NCBI GenBank assembly: GCA_036785705.1
Contig: JAWUZG010000056.1
Span: forward strand, 18,544,501-18,608,500
Direction of reading: 5' to 3'
From: Acanthornis magna
Taxonomy: Eukaryota > Chordata > Aves > Passeriformes > Acanthizidae
DNA length: 64,000 bases
Part shown: piece after piece, positions 1 through 12,512 of the stretch
Layout of the letters: every line of letters begins with the position of its first letter
Position numbering within the stretch: the first letter of the stretch is position 1
The notes under the pieces: model-generated
Database searches by the model: none
What the model was told of the DNA's origin: nothing
Seen by the model: the letters and a program-made list of their open reading frames with translations, nothing else
Translations under genes and position numbers: made by a program

Positions 1-24
1 CCCATCCCATCCCATCCCATCCCA
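1..24. repeat. (CCCAT)n pentanucleotide array, cut by window start
   Basis: Nearly five perfect copies; one of five dispersed arrays of the same pentamer. Confidence 0.85.
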
Positions 25-1062
25 GGATTTCCCTTTCCCTCCCCCCTGCCCCTTTTGGGAAAGAAGGAAGAAGGAAAGCGGGTCTGCTCCCTGTTCCTTC
101 ATTTCCAAATGTAATAAAAGGAATAAAAGATCAGAAACGCAGGAAAAATCCTTAATAATTCACCAGCCTTGAGCTCTTTCATTACCTTGGATTTGCGAAC
201 ATTCCGGCAGCTCCTGATGCCTTCCCTCGCTCACTATCCCAAAAAACCTGGGAATGCCGGCTGGATCCACCTGCCCTTGTGAGTTAATCGTGGATGTGCC
301 TGGAATTGGCCCCGCTCCCGGGAAAATTCAATGGGTTTGACCCAGAATTGATGTTAGGAAGAGAAAACCGCTCCAGGACTTTTCCCAGAATCCAGGGATT
401 AAGGGGCATCCATTCCTTCCAAGGGAACGGGAGCTCCAATCCCAGATCCAATCCCACCCAGCCTCTCCCGGGGCTTTTCCTTGGTGCCTTCAGGCCTCCT
501 CATCTCCCTGGAGCCTCTCCTAGCAGGAATTCACCTCCCGATGGTCAACCACAAACCCCGAAAAAATCCATAAAAACCCAGGAAGCAATGAACCAAGCCC
601 TCCAGCGCTCCGGGAACATCAATTCCCGGGGATTGGCAGGGAATGAAAGCATTCCCGGCTCCCCTGCCAGCGCCAGGCTGAGGAGCCACCACTGCCGAGC
701 GAAATCCCGAGCTCGCTCCTGCCACGCATCCCTAATGAGCCAAGAGCCCCGAGGAGCCGCAGCTTTCCCTCATTCCCACTCTGGAGCCGCGTTCCCGCTT
801 TTCCGCGTTCCCTGGCACATCCGCGAATATCTATTGACCTTATTAGAGCAGCGGCCGCGCTGCCAGCAGCGCCAGGGCCTCGTTTGCTCAAATTAAAGCT
901 GTCAGCGGGAAATTCATGGAGCGGCGCTGGGCAGGAACAGCCGGGATCGGGAAGCAGGTAGGGAGAGCGGATGGATTGCGGGATGGAACATCCCAATCGC
1001 GATGGGATGGTCGAGCTCAGGTGGGGTCGGGAATTTTTTTAGTGGTTTCTTGCTGGAGATTA

Positions 1063-1214
1063 TTTTTCCATTTCCCTTTCTCTTTTTCTCTTTCCCTTCC
1101 TCCCTTTCCCTTCCCTTTCCCTTCCCTTTCCCTTTCCCTTCCCTTTTCCTTTCCCTTTCCTTTCCCTTTCCCTTTCCCTTTCCCTTTCCCTTTCCCTTTC
1201 CCTTTCCCTTTCCC
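1063..1214. repeat. Polypyrimidine tract with (TTTCCC)n
   Basis: About 150 bp of C/T only, becoming a regular TTTCCC hexamer from about 1154 to 1214. The minus strand is (GGGAAA)n. Confidence 0.92.
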
Positions 1215-1370
1215 AAAATCCAAACCTTCAGCTCCCAAATCCATCCGATCCCACGTGGATCCCAATCCCTCCTCGTCCCACACTGATCCCGGTGGAGCCA
1301 CGGTGGAGCGGCAGCTCTGGGGTTGGAATTGTGCCACGGGATTTGGGGCCAGGGCTAAATTTGGATGTTT

Positions 1371-1792
1371 TTCCTCAGGGTTTCTTCCTCAGGATTTTTG
1401 CTCAGGATTTTTTCCCTCAGGTTTTTTTCTCAGGATCTTTTTCCTCGGGATTTTTTTCCTCAGGGTTGTTTTCCTCAGGATTTTTTCCCCCAGGTGTTTT
1501 CCTCAGGATTCCTCATCAGAGTTTTTTCCCTCAGGGTTCTTCCTCAGGGCTTTTTACCTTAGGATTTTTTCCTCAGGAGTTTTCCTCAGGATTTTTCCTC
1601 AGGATTTTTTTTCCTTGGGATTTTTTACTTCAGGATTCTTCCATAGGATTTTTTTCCTCAGGGTTTTTCCTCAGGGTTTTTCCTCAGGGTTTTTTCCCTC
1701 AGGATTTTTCCTCAGGATTTTTGCCCAGGGTTTTTCCATAGGATTTTTACTCAGGGTTTTTCCTCAGAATTCGTGCTCAGGATTTTCCCTCG
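1371..1792. repeat. 14- to 20-bp minisatellite, core TTTTTTCCTCAGGA
   Basis: About 25 diverged copies of a T-run followed by CCTCAGG. Each unit resembles a splice acceptor on the + strand, but no exon follows. Confidence 0.9.
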
Positions 1793-2423
1793 GCCTCTCG
1801 GCAGCCCTGGGATGCGCTGGCTGAGGCCGATTCCAGCCCCGCTGCTCCGTCCCTTTCCCACCCAAGGATGAACTGCAGATATTTATCCCAGAAGGGGATT
1901 TTGATCCCGTCCTTGCAGCTGCCCCCGTTCCGAGTGCCCCCGTTGGTTACGGATAACTCCACGGATAACAGCCTCGGGAGCAGCGCTCCTCCAGAAAATC
2001 CCGGCACAGCCATCTGGGATTTTCCACTCTCGGGTGGATAATTGGATTCGAGCAGAGGGTGGGCTTGGAGCTGGCGTTTTCCCGTGCCTGGAAACCCCGA
2101 GGTGCTCCAGCCAGGCTCCAGGAGGATTCCAGGCAGGAATGGAGCCGTTCCCGGCTGGAAGGGAGTGCTCTGTCCCTGCTGTCCCACAGCCACCCCTCTG
2201 CAATTCTCGTGGCCACTCTCCCGCTGTCACTTTCCGGGTGGGAATCTCATTTTTCCTGCTCTGGGCTCGATCCCGTATTTTAAAGCATCCCTTGAAGAGC
2301 TGCAGAACTTCCTGGATGTCCTTTGGATGTGTGAGGATCCTTCAGGGTGGCCCAGCTTCCTCTGCTTTCCCAAAGATCCGGTAAATGTGGGATAACGGCG
2401 GCATTCCGGATGAAAATTGGGAT

Positions 2424-2690
2424 TGTTCATCCTGGAGAAGGATCCAGGGAGACCTTGGAGCAGCCTCCCAAGCCTGAAGGGCTCCAGGAGAGCTGGAGAG
2501 GGACTTTGGACAAGGGATGGAGGGACAGGACACAGGGAATGGCTTCCCACTGCCAGAGGGCAGGGATGGATGGGATATTGGAATTGGGAATTCCTCCCTG
2601 TGAGGGGCTGGGATGGAATTCCCAGAGGAGCTGTGGCTGCCCCTGGATCCCTGGAATGTCCCAGGCCAGGCTGGACAGGACTCATGTCCC
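2424..2690 (+). mobile_element. CR1 LINE fragment
   Basis: Has GGAGAAGGATCCAGGGAGACC, GGACAGGACACAGGGAATGG and the GGAGCTGTGGCTGCCCCTGG block of the CR1 3' region. Lost its final about 100 bp. Confidence 0.8.
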
Positions 2691-3811
2691 TCCCATTCCC
2701 CTCCTGGAGCCCCCGGCAGAGCCGAGGTTGAGTTTTCCACAGCTGCGCTTTCCCAAAAACATTAGCTTAACCTCATCCCGGGGTAAGTCAACAAATAGGG
2801 AAAAATCCCCATTTCCCCACTTTTCCTGTCCCTCTGGAGACGAAGCTCCGGCTGCACCCGAGGCTGGGCTGCGGAGCTGGGCAGGATCACAGCACCTTCG
2901 GGGTGCTGGCAGCCCTGCTTCCCATAAATCTTCCCCAGGATTTCCAAGGCCTTTCATGCCAGCTGCTCTCCCGCATCCAGACCCTTTTCCGTGCAGTAGC
3001 CTGGGAAAATATTGAACCCGTGCCCAGAGCAACACCAGGATATGAAGGGGAAAACTTTGGGATGTTTTGTAACTCCTTTTTTTTTTTTTTTTAATTTTTT
3101 TTTTTTTTTCCCCCAGAACCTGCCAACTCTTAATTTTTCCAGTTTGGAATAAGAGCCTCGGAACCATCTGTTTGCTGTCAACCGATGTTTGTTTGGAAAG
3201 GGATTTTATGGATTTTTTCCAGCTCGCACTCCTGTTCTTACACCCGGTTTACTGAACTCCATAAATGTCGGCTCGGGCAGCTTTTCGGGGAGCTCTGATT
3301 TAGGGTTTAATCAAAATGGAGCCATCAGTGTCTTTAATCAATGGGAATGGAGATCAAAACCAAAGGAATGGGAGTGAGAAATGAAATATTTAATGGATCC
3401 CTTTGAAAGCGCCTGATTCCCGACCTAATGGCTACCAGGGATCATTAGGACAAACTTCCAAAAAAAAAAAAAAAAAACCCTCCAAAAATTGCTCGCCTTG
3501 GTTTTTAAAGATAAAAAGGGGGAAGGCAATTTAAGGCTTAAAAGCAATTCCAGCCTTTTATCCCATTAAATATTAAAAATAAAGCAGCGCCAGCAGCTCC
3601 GGGGCTGCGGAGCTCCCGGGGACAAGGATTGGTGTCCAAAGATCCCTGCGCTGATCCCAGCTCTGGGCTGTGGGGATGGAGCGGTGCACACCCAGATGGT
3701 GCCGTGCCCTCCCTGGGACGGTGGCACGGCGTTCCCTGCCTGAGGGGAGGCATGGATTTAGTGTGGGGGGAAGTGCAGCCATCGTTCCCTGGCACCGCTC
3801 CACCCCAAAAC

Positions 3812-4472
3812 CTTCATCCCTCCATCCTCCTTCCCAACCTCCCCTTCCTCCATCCCTCCATCCTTTCATCCTCCATCCATCCATCCATCCATCCCTCCAT
3901 CCTCCCAACCTCCCATTCCATCCCTTCACCCCTCTAACCCTACATTGCCTCAGCCCTACACCCCTTCAACATTCTCTCCATCCCTCCAAACTTCCATCCC
4001 TCCGTCCGTCTGTCCACCCATCCCTCCATCCATCCCTCCATCCATCCATCCATCCATCCCTGTCCATCCATCCCTGTCCATCCATCCCTCCATCCATCCA
4101 TCCATCCATCCATCCATCCATCCATCCATATCCCTCCATCCATCCATCCATCCATCATCCATCCCTCCATCCATCCCTCCATCCCTCATCCATCCATCCA
4201 TCATCCCTCCATCCATCCATCCATCCATCTGTATCCATCCCTCCATCCATCCATCCCTGTCCATCCATCCATCCATCCCTGTCCATCCATCCCTCATCCA
4301 TCCATCCATCCATCCATCATCCCTCCATCCATCCATCCATCCATCATCCCTCCATCCATCCATGTCCATCCATCCCTCATCCATCCATCCATCCATCATC
4401 CCTCCATCCATCCATCCGTATCCATCCATCATCCATCCATGTCCATCCCTGTCCATCCTTCCATCTCTCCAG
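3812..4472. repeat. (CATC)n-based tetranucleotide array
   Basis: About 660 bp of CCAT/CATC with CCCTCCATC and CCCTGTCCATC variants. All frames stay open because stops are absent from the unit. Confidence 0.95.
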
Positions 4473-4542
4473 GTTCGGCTCGGTGCTCTCGGCGCCCCCT
4501 GCCGGCGTTTCCCAGGTGAGAGCCCATAATCACAGAAAGGTA

Positions 4543-4712
4543 AAATCCTGGAATGGTTTGGGTGGGAAGGGACATTAAAGCTCATCCCATTCCAGCCCTG
4601 CCATGGCAGGGACACCTCCCACTGTCCCAGGCTCCTCCAAGCCCTGTCCAGCCTGGCCTTGGGCACTGCCAGGGATCCAGGGGCAGCCACAGCTGCTCTG
4701 GGCACCCCAAGA
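4543..4712 (-). mobile_element. CR1 LINE 3' end
   Basis: Starts with CCTGGAATGGTTTGGGTGGG and continues through CCATGGCAGGGACACCTCCC, the reverse complement of the CR1 tail. Confidence 0.85.
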
Positions 4713-5384
4713 TCCCTCCTCTGTATTCCCATGGATAAAACCAGGATATTGGGACACCTGTGGCTTCAAGGAGCAGCTCCCCCGGCCTCCTTCCGGCATG
4801 GCTGCTTTTTAATCATCTCTTTTTAATTTAATTTTCAACCTCTTTCTTCTCCCGGTGTTTTTATCTCCGCTTTGGATGCACAAATCCCGATGATTTTGTT
4901 CCCAGAGTCAGCGGGATGATCAAGGGGTTTGCAGCCTCCTGAATTATTCAGGATAACGGAGTTCCTCACTAAATATTTTTGCTTCCAGCCTGTCAGGGAG
5001 AAGATCACAGGAATATTTTGTTCATTCCAAGATCTCTCTCCGAGCGCCGGTGACAGGAAAAGCGCTCCCATCATTTACAGAGGTGCTCGTTAAGGGAGGG
5101 GCTCATCATTAATTAGAGCAGGAGCAATGTCATTGTCACCCCCAGAGCGGCTTTGGGGACACGGGAATGGCTGGGAATCTTCTCCCGCTCTTGGAGAGGG
5201 AATGGGGTTGTGCTGGTGCGGTTGGATTGGGAGGAGGGGTGGGAAGTCCCCTCCCCGTGTCCCTGGCCAGAGGTGACACTGCCACCCCCTCCGGGTCGGG
5301 GGACAGCGGTGCCTGTCTGGAGTGTCCTGGGTTGGGATCACAGCTGGGCCATCCCTGATTCCGGGTGGGGATGGCAGCGGAATC

Positions 5385-5498
5385 CCAGAATCCCAGAATT
5401 CCAGAATAGCTGGGGTTGGAAGGGGCCTCTGCCCGGGGGGGTCACCCAGAGCAGGTGACAGGGACACATCCAGGTGGGTTTGGAACGGCTCTGGAGAG
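5385..5498 (-). mobile_element. CR1 LINE 3' end, different subfamily
   Basis: CAGAATAGCTGGGGTTGGAA and CACATCCAGGTGGGTTTGGA blocks. The 22-bp array begins exactly where it stops. Confidence 0.65.
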
Positions 5499-5780
5499 GG
5501 GGACAATGGCATGGCCCTGGTGGGACAATGCCATGGCCTTGGTGGGACAATGGCATGGCCCTGGTGGGACAATGGCATGGCCCTGGTGGGACAATGGAGT
5601 GTCCCTGGTGGGACAATGGAGTGTCCCTGAGGGGACAATCTCATGGCCCTGGTGGGACAACGGCATGGTCTTGGTGGGACAATGACATGTCCCTGGTGGG
5701 ACAATGGAATGTCCCTGGTGGGATGGTGGCACATCCCTGGTGCGACCATGGAATGTCCCTGGTGGGACAATGACGCGTCC
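5499..5780. repeat. 22-bp minisatellite, core GGTGGGACAATGGCATGGCC
   Basis: About 13 copies at strict 22-bp spacing, with drift towards GGAGTGTCCCT variants at the high-coordinate end. Confidence 0.93.
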
Positions 5781-5879
5781 CCAGCACTGCAGCCATGCCC
5801 CGCCCGTGCCTGGCACTTCCCCACCGATATTTTCGGGATTTTCAGTGGTTTTCCCCAAACCTTTCCACCCCAAACAGCT

Positions 5880-6290
5880 CCGAGATCCCTGAGGTGCCAC
5901 CTGCTCCCCATCACCGCGGAGAGGCACCGCAGCTCCGTTTCCGACGTTCCTCTTCCGTGCGCGGCGTTCCCGGGCTCCGCTCCGCTCCATATTGCCGCCA
6001 TTATCCAACCTCTTCTTGTGGTTACATCATAAAAATTCCTCGGCTCTTGGAAGCGGCCCGGGAATATTTGCATATGTATATCCCTCGTTTTCGCGGCACA
6101 GCCTGGCTGCCAGATGGGAAAACCGAAGGAGCCTCCAACGTTTATCCGCGACTCCGCCGTTTTTCCGCGCTGGGAACCGCAGCGGAAATGAGGTGGTTTT
6201 CCAGCCCGACCTTGGGATATTTTCACAGGGACGGGGGGAAAAGGGGAGGGAACCAGATGGAATCCATAAAAGGCCATTTCCCAAAGTTTG
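5880..6290. promoter_or_regulatory. Unique low-repeat island with octamer motif
   Basis: Repeat-free sequence with CpGs and an ATTTGCAT octamer at 6,066-6,073. Candidate regulatory element only; conservation could not be tested. Confidence 0.2.
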
Positions 6291-6544
6291 TTTGCTTAAC
6301 GGTGGGGAGGAGATTCCTTTGTGGGTCCTTGGAAAAATGGGATCACGGCACCGGCCGGGAGCAGCCTGCTCCAGAAATCCCTTTTTCCTTGGATTTCACC
6401 CCAGCACGTGGATCAGGTGCTCTGGACCCCATGGCCCACACCAGGACTGATCCCAAAAAATTGGAGAGGTTTTTTTTGGGAAAACATTTTCTCTTGTGAA
6501 CACAGGGCAGGAATTCTGATTTTTTAATTTATTCCCAAGCCCAG

Positions 6545-6980
6545 ATTTCAGTGTTTGGGATGTACTGGTGGGGTTTTGGGATGTAAGGATGTTTTTGGAA
6601 ATATAATGGTGTTATTTGGGGTATGATGATGCTTTTTGGGGTGTTACGGTGGGATTTAGAGTACAAGGATGGTTTTTAGGGCGCAGTGATGTTTTTTGGG
6701 TGTAATGATGACTTTTAGAGTGAAATTACGGGGTTTAGGGTATAATGTTATTTTTTAGGGTACAATTATACCTTTTAGGATGAAATTATGATATTTCGGG
6801 GTGCAAAAATGACTTTTTTTGGATCTAACAATTTTTTGTGTGTAGTGATGAATTTCAGGGTTTTTGGAGCACAATAATTATTTTTCTGTGTGTAACGATT
6901 TTTTGGGGTGCCATGATGTCATTGTGGGGGTGCAATGGATTTTTTGGGATACAATGATAATTTTTGGGATCTGAAAGTGT
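6545..6980. repeat. Old degenerate TG-rich tandem repeat
   Basis: About 20 diverged copies of a 20- to 25-bp unit resembling TTTTTGGGGTGTAATGATG. Confidence 0.75.
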
Positions 6981-7637
6981 TGCCCCACATCCCTAAGATG
7001 ATCTGGGATCTCTTCCATGTCGGAGAGCCTGTCAGGGATTAATCACCCGCCCTAATTATTTTGGAACATCCCAAATTATCCGCGTGGAACAGCAGGAAAA
7101 CAACGCGGCCTTGTCTTCCAACTGAGCCTCATTCCAGGAATCCGTCATCTGTTCATTCCTTTAAAGCCCTGACAGCAAAAACCGGGATCCAAACGTCCCT
7201 AAATGATTCCCGATGACACGCAACAGGAATTTTCCGGCATTATTCCGGAAATGTAACGACAAGGGCCCTTCCGCTGGGATTAATTGGCTCCTAAGTGGTT
7301 GCATGTGTTGCGTTTGGAGTGCTCGGATCCCAGGCTGGGAATGTTGCTGGGGGTGGGAATTCCGGGCTCGGGGAAGGGATCGACGCGGCTCCCAAGGGCA
7401 GAGCGCGGTTTTCCAGGATTGGGATTTGAGCGTCCAAAAATAGGCTGAAAAAAACTTAATAAATATTAAAAACATGATTTTAAGGAAAAAAGGTTGCTTG
7501 GGATTTTTTTTTTTTCCTAGAAGTCCAAGCTGGATTTTTAGGGCAAATTCCAATTTTTTAATTTTTTTTTTAATGTTTTTAAAGATTTTTTTAGGCTATT
7601 TTGTGGTTGTGGAGTTGTCCGGGATCTGTAAACCCAG

Positions 7638-7718
7638 GAGCACCAGGGATCCAGAGCCAGCCAGAGCTTCTCTGGGAATTCCATCCCAGCCCTCCCCACC
7701 CTCCCAGGGAAGAACTCC
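7638..7718 (-). mobile_element. CR1 fragment
   Basis: AGGGATCCAGAG through TCTCTGGGAATTCC and CACCCTCCCAGGGAAGAA; internal piece only. Confidence 0.6.
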
Positions 7719-9263
7719 TCAGCTTTCCCCAGGATGTGTTGGACACCACGGGAGAGGCAGTGGAAGCGGCTCCGTGAGTTGCCAAAAACTGGGATTTTGT
7801 CCCGCTGAAGCCGGGTCTGTGCTTTTTCCAAGGATGTAAAAATCCTGCTCAAATGATCTGTGAGTTCCTTGGGAACTGGGTTGGGAGCCGGGAAATCGCT
7901 GGGTTTGATGAATTCCCTGGATTCCAGGGACACTTCGCATCCCCTTTATTTCTATCCAGCGTCTCTTTCCCAGCTGAGGGAGAGGACAACTCTTCCCTGC
8001 AGAATTCCATGGCTTCGTGCTCCGTCGGATTTCAAATAGCACAGGGAAATAATGTGACTTTTGGGATGGATGGGCCGGGGCTGATCCGACCTTGAGTCCG
8101 CGCTCTCCTGACTTTGGAGCTCCGGAGGGACACGGAGTGCTGCCTTCCGCTTTTTTTCCCTTTTTAAACAAGAGATAAATCCCCGGAGCCCTGGAGCAGG
8201 AATTGCAGCCGTGGCTCCCGTGATCCGTGAGGAGTTTTCACAGCTTTCCTTTCAGCTGGAAAATTGCTCCAGTCGGCTGTGACCGGCTCGGGAAAAAGCT
8301 GAGGCAGCCTCATCCTGTCCTTCCGAGGGCACCTGCAGGAACAGGGACATCTTCCCAGCGCAATTCCCGCAGGCCTGAGGGCACTCATCCAGCTGGGAGT
8401 GGTGGTGATGGATTCGGGATAATTCGGGAGCTCTGCTGTGCTCTGGGAATGTCATTGGAGCGTTGTGGAGTTACTCGGATTTTTCCTAATTTTTTTTTTT
8501 TTTGGGATGCTGTGACTCGCAGCCAGACTTTTGGAGGCAGGAAGGGCCCGGCCCAGGAGCACATCCATCCCTTTGGAAGCTTTTGGAGACTCTGGGAATC
8601 ATTTCAGTGCTTGGGAAGGGAAGGAACGGCGCTGGCATGGGGACAAGAGCCTTCCAAATCCAGTGCGGTCCCTGCTCTCAGCAGGAGGGGATAACTGCGC
8701 AATTCCAAGGTCACCGCTCCGGTGGGAATTTCCTGCCCCGGGGCATCCCTGTGGTGACAATGGCACCTGGCCCTGGGACCCCCCGGGCTCCATTTCCCAT
8801 TCCCGAGGTGTCCCTGGCACCGCTCAGGGGGAAATGACCCCAAATGTCCCCAGGCGGCACCGGCCGGAGCGAGCTGGGGCTCAGCCAAGGGCTCGGCCCC
8901 AGCTCCAAGAACTTCCCTTCGGCATTATCCAAGGAAAAACCTTCCCGGGCCGCGCACGGCGGAGCTGTCAGACCCTGCTCAGAACCCCGCGGGTGCTGCC
9001 TCTAATCCCGGGAATGTCCCGGGAATGTCCCGGGAATGTCCTGGAAAAGCAGGGAGCAGTGGGGGGGCTGCTCCGCCCCTCGCCTGTGGCCTTGGACACA
9101 CATCCTGCTTTTTTCCTTAAAAAAAGGGGATTTTTTTGGCTACGAGGAAAAGCTGGAGCTGCCCCAACCCTTCTTGTTGTGAAAGTGCCTCGGCACTTTT
9201 TGGCTCTGGAGCAAAAGCAGGTTTTTATTTTCCTGATCATTTCCAGAAGCGATTCTCTGGTAA

Positions 9264-9542
9264 GGGATTTGGGATAAGGCACGGAGGGACAGGACACAGG
9301 GAATGGCTTCCCACTGCCAGGGACAGGGAGGGATGGGATATGGGGAAGGAATTGTTCCCTGTGAGGGTGGGGAGGGGCCGGGACGGAATTCCCAGAGGAG
9401 CTGTGGCTGCCCCTGGATCCCTGGAGTGTCCCAGGCCAGGTTGGAGCAGCGTGGGATAGGGAAAGGTGTCCCTGCCATGGCAGGGGTGGGTCTGGATAAG
9501 CTTTAAGGTCCCTTCCAACCCGACCCATTCCAGGATTCTGGA
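9264..9542 (+). mobile_element. CR1 LINE 3' end, nearly complete tail
   Basis: From GGAGGGACAGGACACAGGG through GGAGCTGTGGCTGCCCCTGG to CTTTAAGGTCCCTTCCAACC and an ATTCCAGGATTCTGGA terminus. Confidence 0.88.
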
Positions 9543-9779
9543 ATCCCGCGATCGGTGCGCCCTGCCCAGGCGGGAGGCGGACAGTCGGGATTGAGTTGTC
9601 TCGGATCCTCGGGAAGCCTCTCCAGCCGCGGTGCCATCACCCGAGCCGGGGGTGCCATGGCAAACATCAGCGAAAATAAATCTGCCTAATCCCGAGGAAT
9701 GAACGGGAACAGCGGCAGCTCCGGGGAGATTAGGATCGAGTCTTGCGTTACAGCACTTGGAAGGGCCGGGATTTACTTG

Positions 9780-9910
9780 GAAACCGAATCCCATTAATTA
9801 GCATTCCGCTAATGGCACTTCTGGATAAATATAGAATTCCCTAATCCCAACGCGAGGCGCAGGTTGGCATATTTAGATCGCCGATATCAGAGTCATTAAC
9901 GCCTCTCGGT
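9780..9910. promoter_or_regulatory. AT-rich unique island with TAATTA motifs
   Basis: CATTAATTAGCATTCCGCTAATGG-like homeodomain cores and GATAAATATAG inside GC-rich DNA; repeat-free. Candidate conserved element. Confidence 0.2.
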
Positions 9911-10487
9911 GGGAAACCTATTCCCGGGCCGGGCTGGGAATGGGATTCTCCCGAGCCAATCAATCTTCCTAACGCCGCGGCAGAGCCCCGCGATCTTCAG
10001 CCACCGACTGGACGCGGCTTCCCAGAAATGTGCTGGCGTCCGCCGGAATTCCAGCCGGCGAAGGTCAGCTCGGCTCCGGGTGGGAACAGAGGATCCCGGG
10101 ATGAGGATCGCCGCCGGATCCGCCGGGATGCGCCCCCCGATCCGTGTGTGTGTGTCCCTTCCCCGGGCACGTGGGGGGATAAATTTATCCGTGACGTTCC
10201 TCGGAACTTCTCCAGGGTTTGGTGGACTCCAGGAACATCAAAGGATGGGAAAGGGCTGCTGGAGCTGGGGAATTCGGAGAGCCTAGTGATTGTTTGGCAC
10301 TAATTAACCCCTCGTTTAGGGGTGGTTATTGGCCTGATTAACCCTCCCCACCCCCACCTGACAGGAGGAGAAGGGAACACATTCCTATAAAACCTGATGG
10401 GCGGGAATTCCAGCGTGGAAGGAGAACGGGATCAGGACCATTCCCAAGAGCGCACTGTGCGTATTCTTCATGGAATTATTGATTGGA

Positions 10488-10606
10488 TCTGAGAGGGAGC
10501 TCTTCCCTGGGAGGGTGGGGAGGGGCTGGGGTGGAATTCCTAGGGAATGGCTACCCCTGGATCCCTGGAAGTGCCCAAGGCCATGTTGGAGCAAGCTGGG
10601 ACACTG
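10488..10606 (+). mobile_element. CR1 fragment
   Basis: CTGGGAGGGTGGGGAGGGGC to GGATCCCTGGAAGTGCCCAA; no tail. Confidence 0.7.
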
Positions 10607-11450
10607 CCGCTCCCCCTCCGCGTGCTGAGGCCTCCAAAAACACGGAATAAACTCCGGGAGGAGGGAAAAATGCTCGGAGCACATCAAGCTGGGAGAGCTG
10701 ATTTGGAGAGCGAGCTTTGTGTTTGGGTTTGTTTTTTTTTATTTTTTTTTTTTTTTTTTGCAGCTGGGAGGTTTTGTTCCTCATAAAAGCTACACTTGGC
10801 TCACGGATTGGGAATAACACTTATCTCATGGATGGAGCCAGACGTGTGTCAGCCGCATTCCAGGGGCATGGATTCCCCGGCGTTATTCCCTCCTCTGATT
10901 TTGGGGGGTTTTTACCCAGCCTCAAAACCCCAAAGCCGATGCAGGTGGCAGCCGAAGGACTTTGGAATGTTCTCAATCCATAAAGTCACAAAATAAATAG
11001 GAAAAGAGCCTTGGAAGCTGCAGGAAAACCTGGGATTGAGAAATACATTTGATGGGAACAAATATAAATATGCATTTTTTTTTTCCATTCAAAAAGGAGG
11101 TGTGAGGGTGGAAAAATTCCCAATCCTAAAAAAGGCCGGGGTGATTTATTTGTCAGAGCCAGGCAGCTGGGGGCAGCTTTGGGTGGAATCCTCATCCCAA
11201 GGAAAAGGAACCAGGGGAGAAGATTCTCCGAGGAGGAAAGGCTTTAATGAGCTGCGGAGCCCTGATCACCCACGGAGAGCCGAGCTTAATTAGGAGCTGC
11301 TGAGATCTGAGCTTAATTAGGAGCTTGAGCCACTCCTGAGGTGTGCACAGGCTCGGCACCCCAGAAAGCGCCGGGATTCCCACCGGATCCCATCCTTTGG
11401 CTTCCCCGGGATGGAGAACGAGGCTGTGCCCACCAAAACATGGCCCAGAT

Positions 11451-12018
11451 GCTCCAGGTGTCCCAGTTTTTCCAGGGTTCCCAGCTTTCCCAGGGTTCCC
11501 AGCTTTCCCAGGCATCCCAGCTTTTCCAGGGTTCCAGCTCTTCCAGGCATCCCAGCTTTTCCAGAGTTCCCAGCTTTTCCAGGTGTCCCAGCTCTTCCAG
11601 GTGTCCCAGCTCTTCCAGGTGTCCCATCTTTCCCAGGGTTCCCAGCTTTTCCAGGTGTCCCAGCTTTTCCAGGTGTCCCAACTTTTCCAGGCGCCCCAAC
11701 TTTTCCAGGCGCCCCAGCTTTTCCAGGTGTCCCAGCTTTCCCAGGGTTCCCAGCTTTTCCAGGTGTTCCATCTTTCCCAGGTGTCCCAGCTTTCCCAGGG
11801 TTCCCAGCTCTTCCAGGTGTCCCATCTTTCCCAGGGTTCCCAGCTTTTCCAGGTGTCCCAGCTCTTCCAGGTGTCCCAGCTCTTCCAGGTGTCCCATCTT
11901 TCGCAGGGTTCCCAGCTTTTCCAGGTGTCCCAGCTTTCCCAGGGTTCCCAGCTTTTCCAGGTGTTCCATCTTTCCCAGGTGTCCCAGCTTTCCCAGGGTT
12001 CCCAGCTCTTCCAGGTGC
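11451..12018. repeat. 18-bp minisatellite, core CCCAGCTTTTCCAGGTGT
   Basis: About 31 copies. The 18-bp unit is a multiple of three and lacks stops, so long frames stay open on both strands, including a collagen-like frame of G-x-P-G-K-A repeats on the minus strand. Variants GGGTTCC and GGTGTCC alternate in longer blocks. Confidence 0.95.
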
Positions 12019-12395
12019 CTGGGTGGCCAGGAATGAGGCTGGGAAGAGGGAAAAGCTCCAGAGAAGAGCCTGCACTTGCATTCCCTGCTGGTTCTCCACA
12101 TTTCCAGCATCGTCAGGAATTCCCTGCTGCTCTTGCTGTCCAGAGCCCATCCTGGCTCCATTCCCAGCATCATCCCAGCTCCAGAGCTGCAATCCCAGTG
12201 CCTGAGGGGGCTCCGTGGCCATCGGGATCGGGATCGTGTAGGATCCTGCAGCCTGTGAGGGAGAAGCCGAGCCCTGATGTCCTTATGGATCCATTGGCTC
12301 CCGCAGTTCCTTTTCCCGCGTCTCTCCCAGGGGTGGAATTGTGGGTTTGGGTGGCCACAACCTCCCAGGCCACAAATTCCCATTTCCTTAAATCA

Positions 12396-12512
12396 GGGAA
12401 TCACGGAATCCTGGAATGGTGTGGGTTGGAAGGGACCTTAAAGCCCATCCAGTCCTGACCCTGCCCCTCTTCCAGAGCCTCTCCACCCTCCCAGGGAGGA
12501 ATTCCTTCGCTA
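12396..12512 (-). mobile_element. CR1 3' end with internal deletion
   Basis: ATCACGGAATCCTGGAATGG and TTGGAAGGGACCTTAAAGCC, then directly the upstream CCACCCTCCCAGGGAGGAATT block. Confidence 0.78.

Larger units (their letters stand above)
25..5384. other. Gene-free flank, 0-5.4 kb
   Basis: Apart from the listed arrays and CR1 pieces this is unique sequence without a credible exon. 25-1,060, 1,793-2,420, 2,690-3,810 and 4,713-5,384 were read in both directions; they contain poly-T or poly-A runs near 3,080-3,110 and 3,460 but nothing identifiable. Confidence 0.6.
6981..11450. other. Gene-free flank, 7.0-11.4 kb
   Basis: Unique GC-moderate sequence with CR1 pieces at 7.64, 9.26 and 10.49 kb, T-runs at 7,506, 7,560, 8,490 and 10,730, and no family-like reading frame. 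Confidence 0.6.

Noticed and set aside
1371..1792. Series of splice-acceptor-like T-run plus CAGG motifs
   Set aside because: Tandem repeat units; no exon or open frame with family identity follows.
3670..4578. 302-codon open frame rich in HPSIHPS
   Set aside because: Read-through of the CATC tetranucleotide array; several overlapping frames on both strands are equally open.
5090..6277. 395-codon open frame on the minus strand
   Set aside because: Runs through the 22-bp array and unique flanks with no family resemblance.
11313..12383. 356-codon and 301-codon frames, one collagen-like
   Set aside because: Produced by an 18-bp array whose length is a multiple of three; no start context, signal peptide or splice structure.
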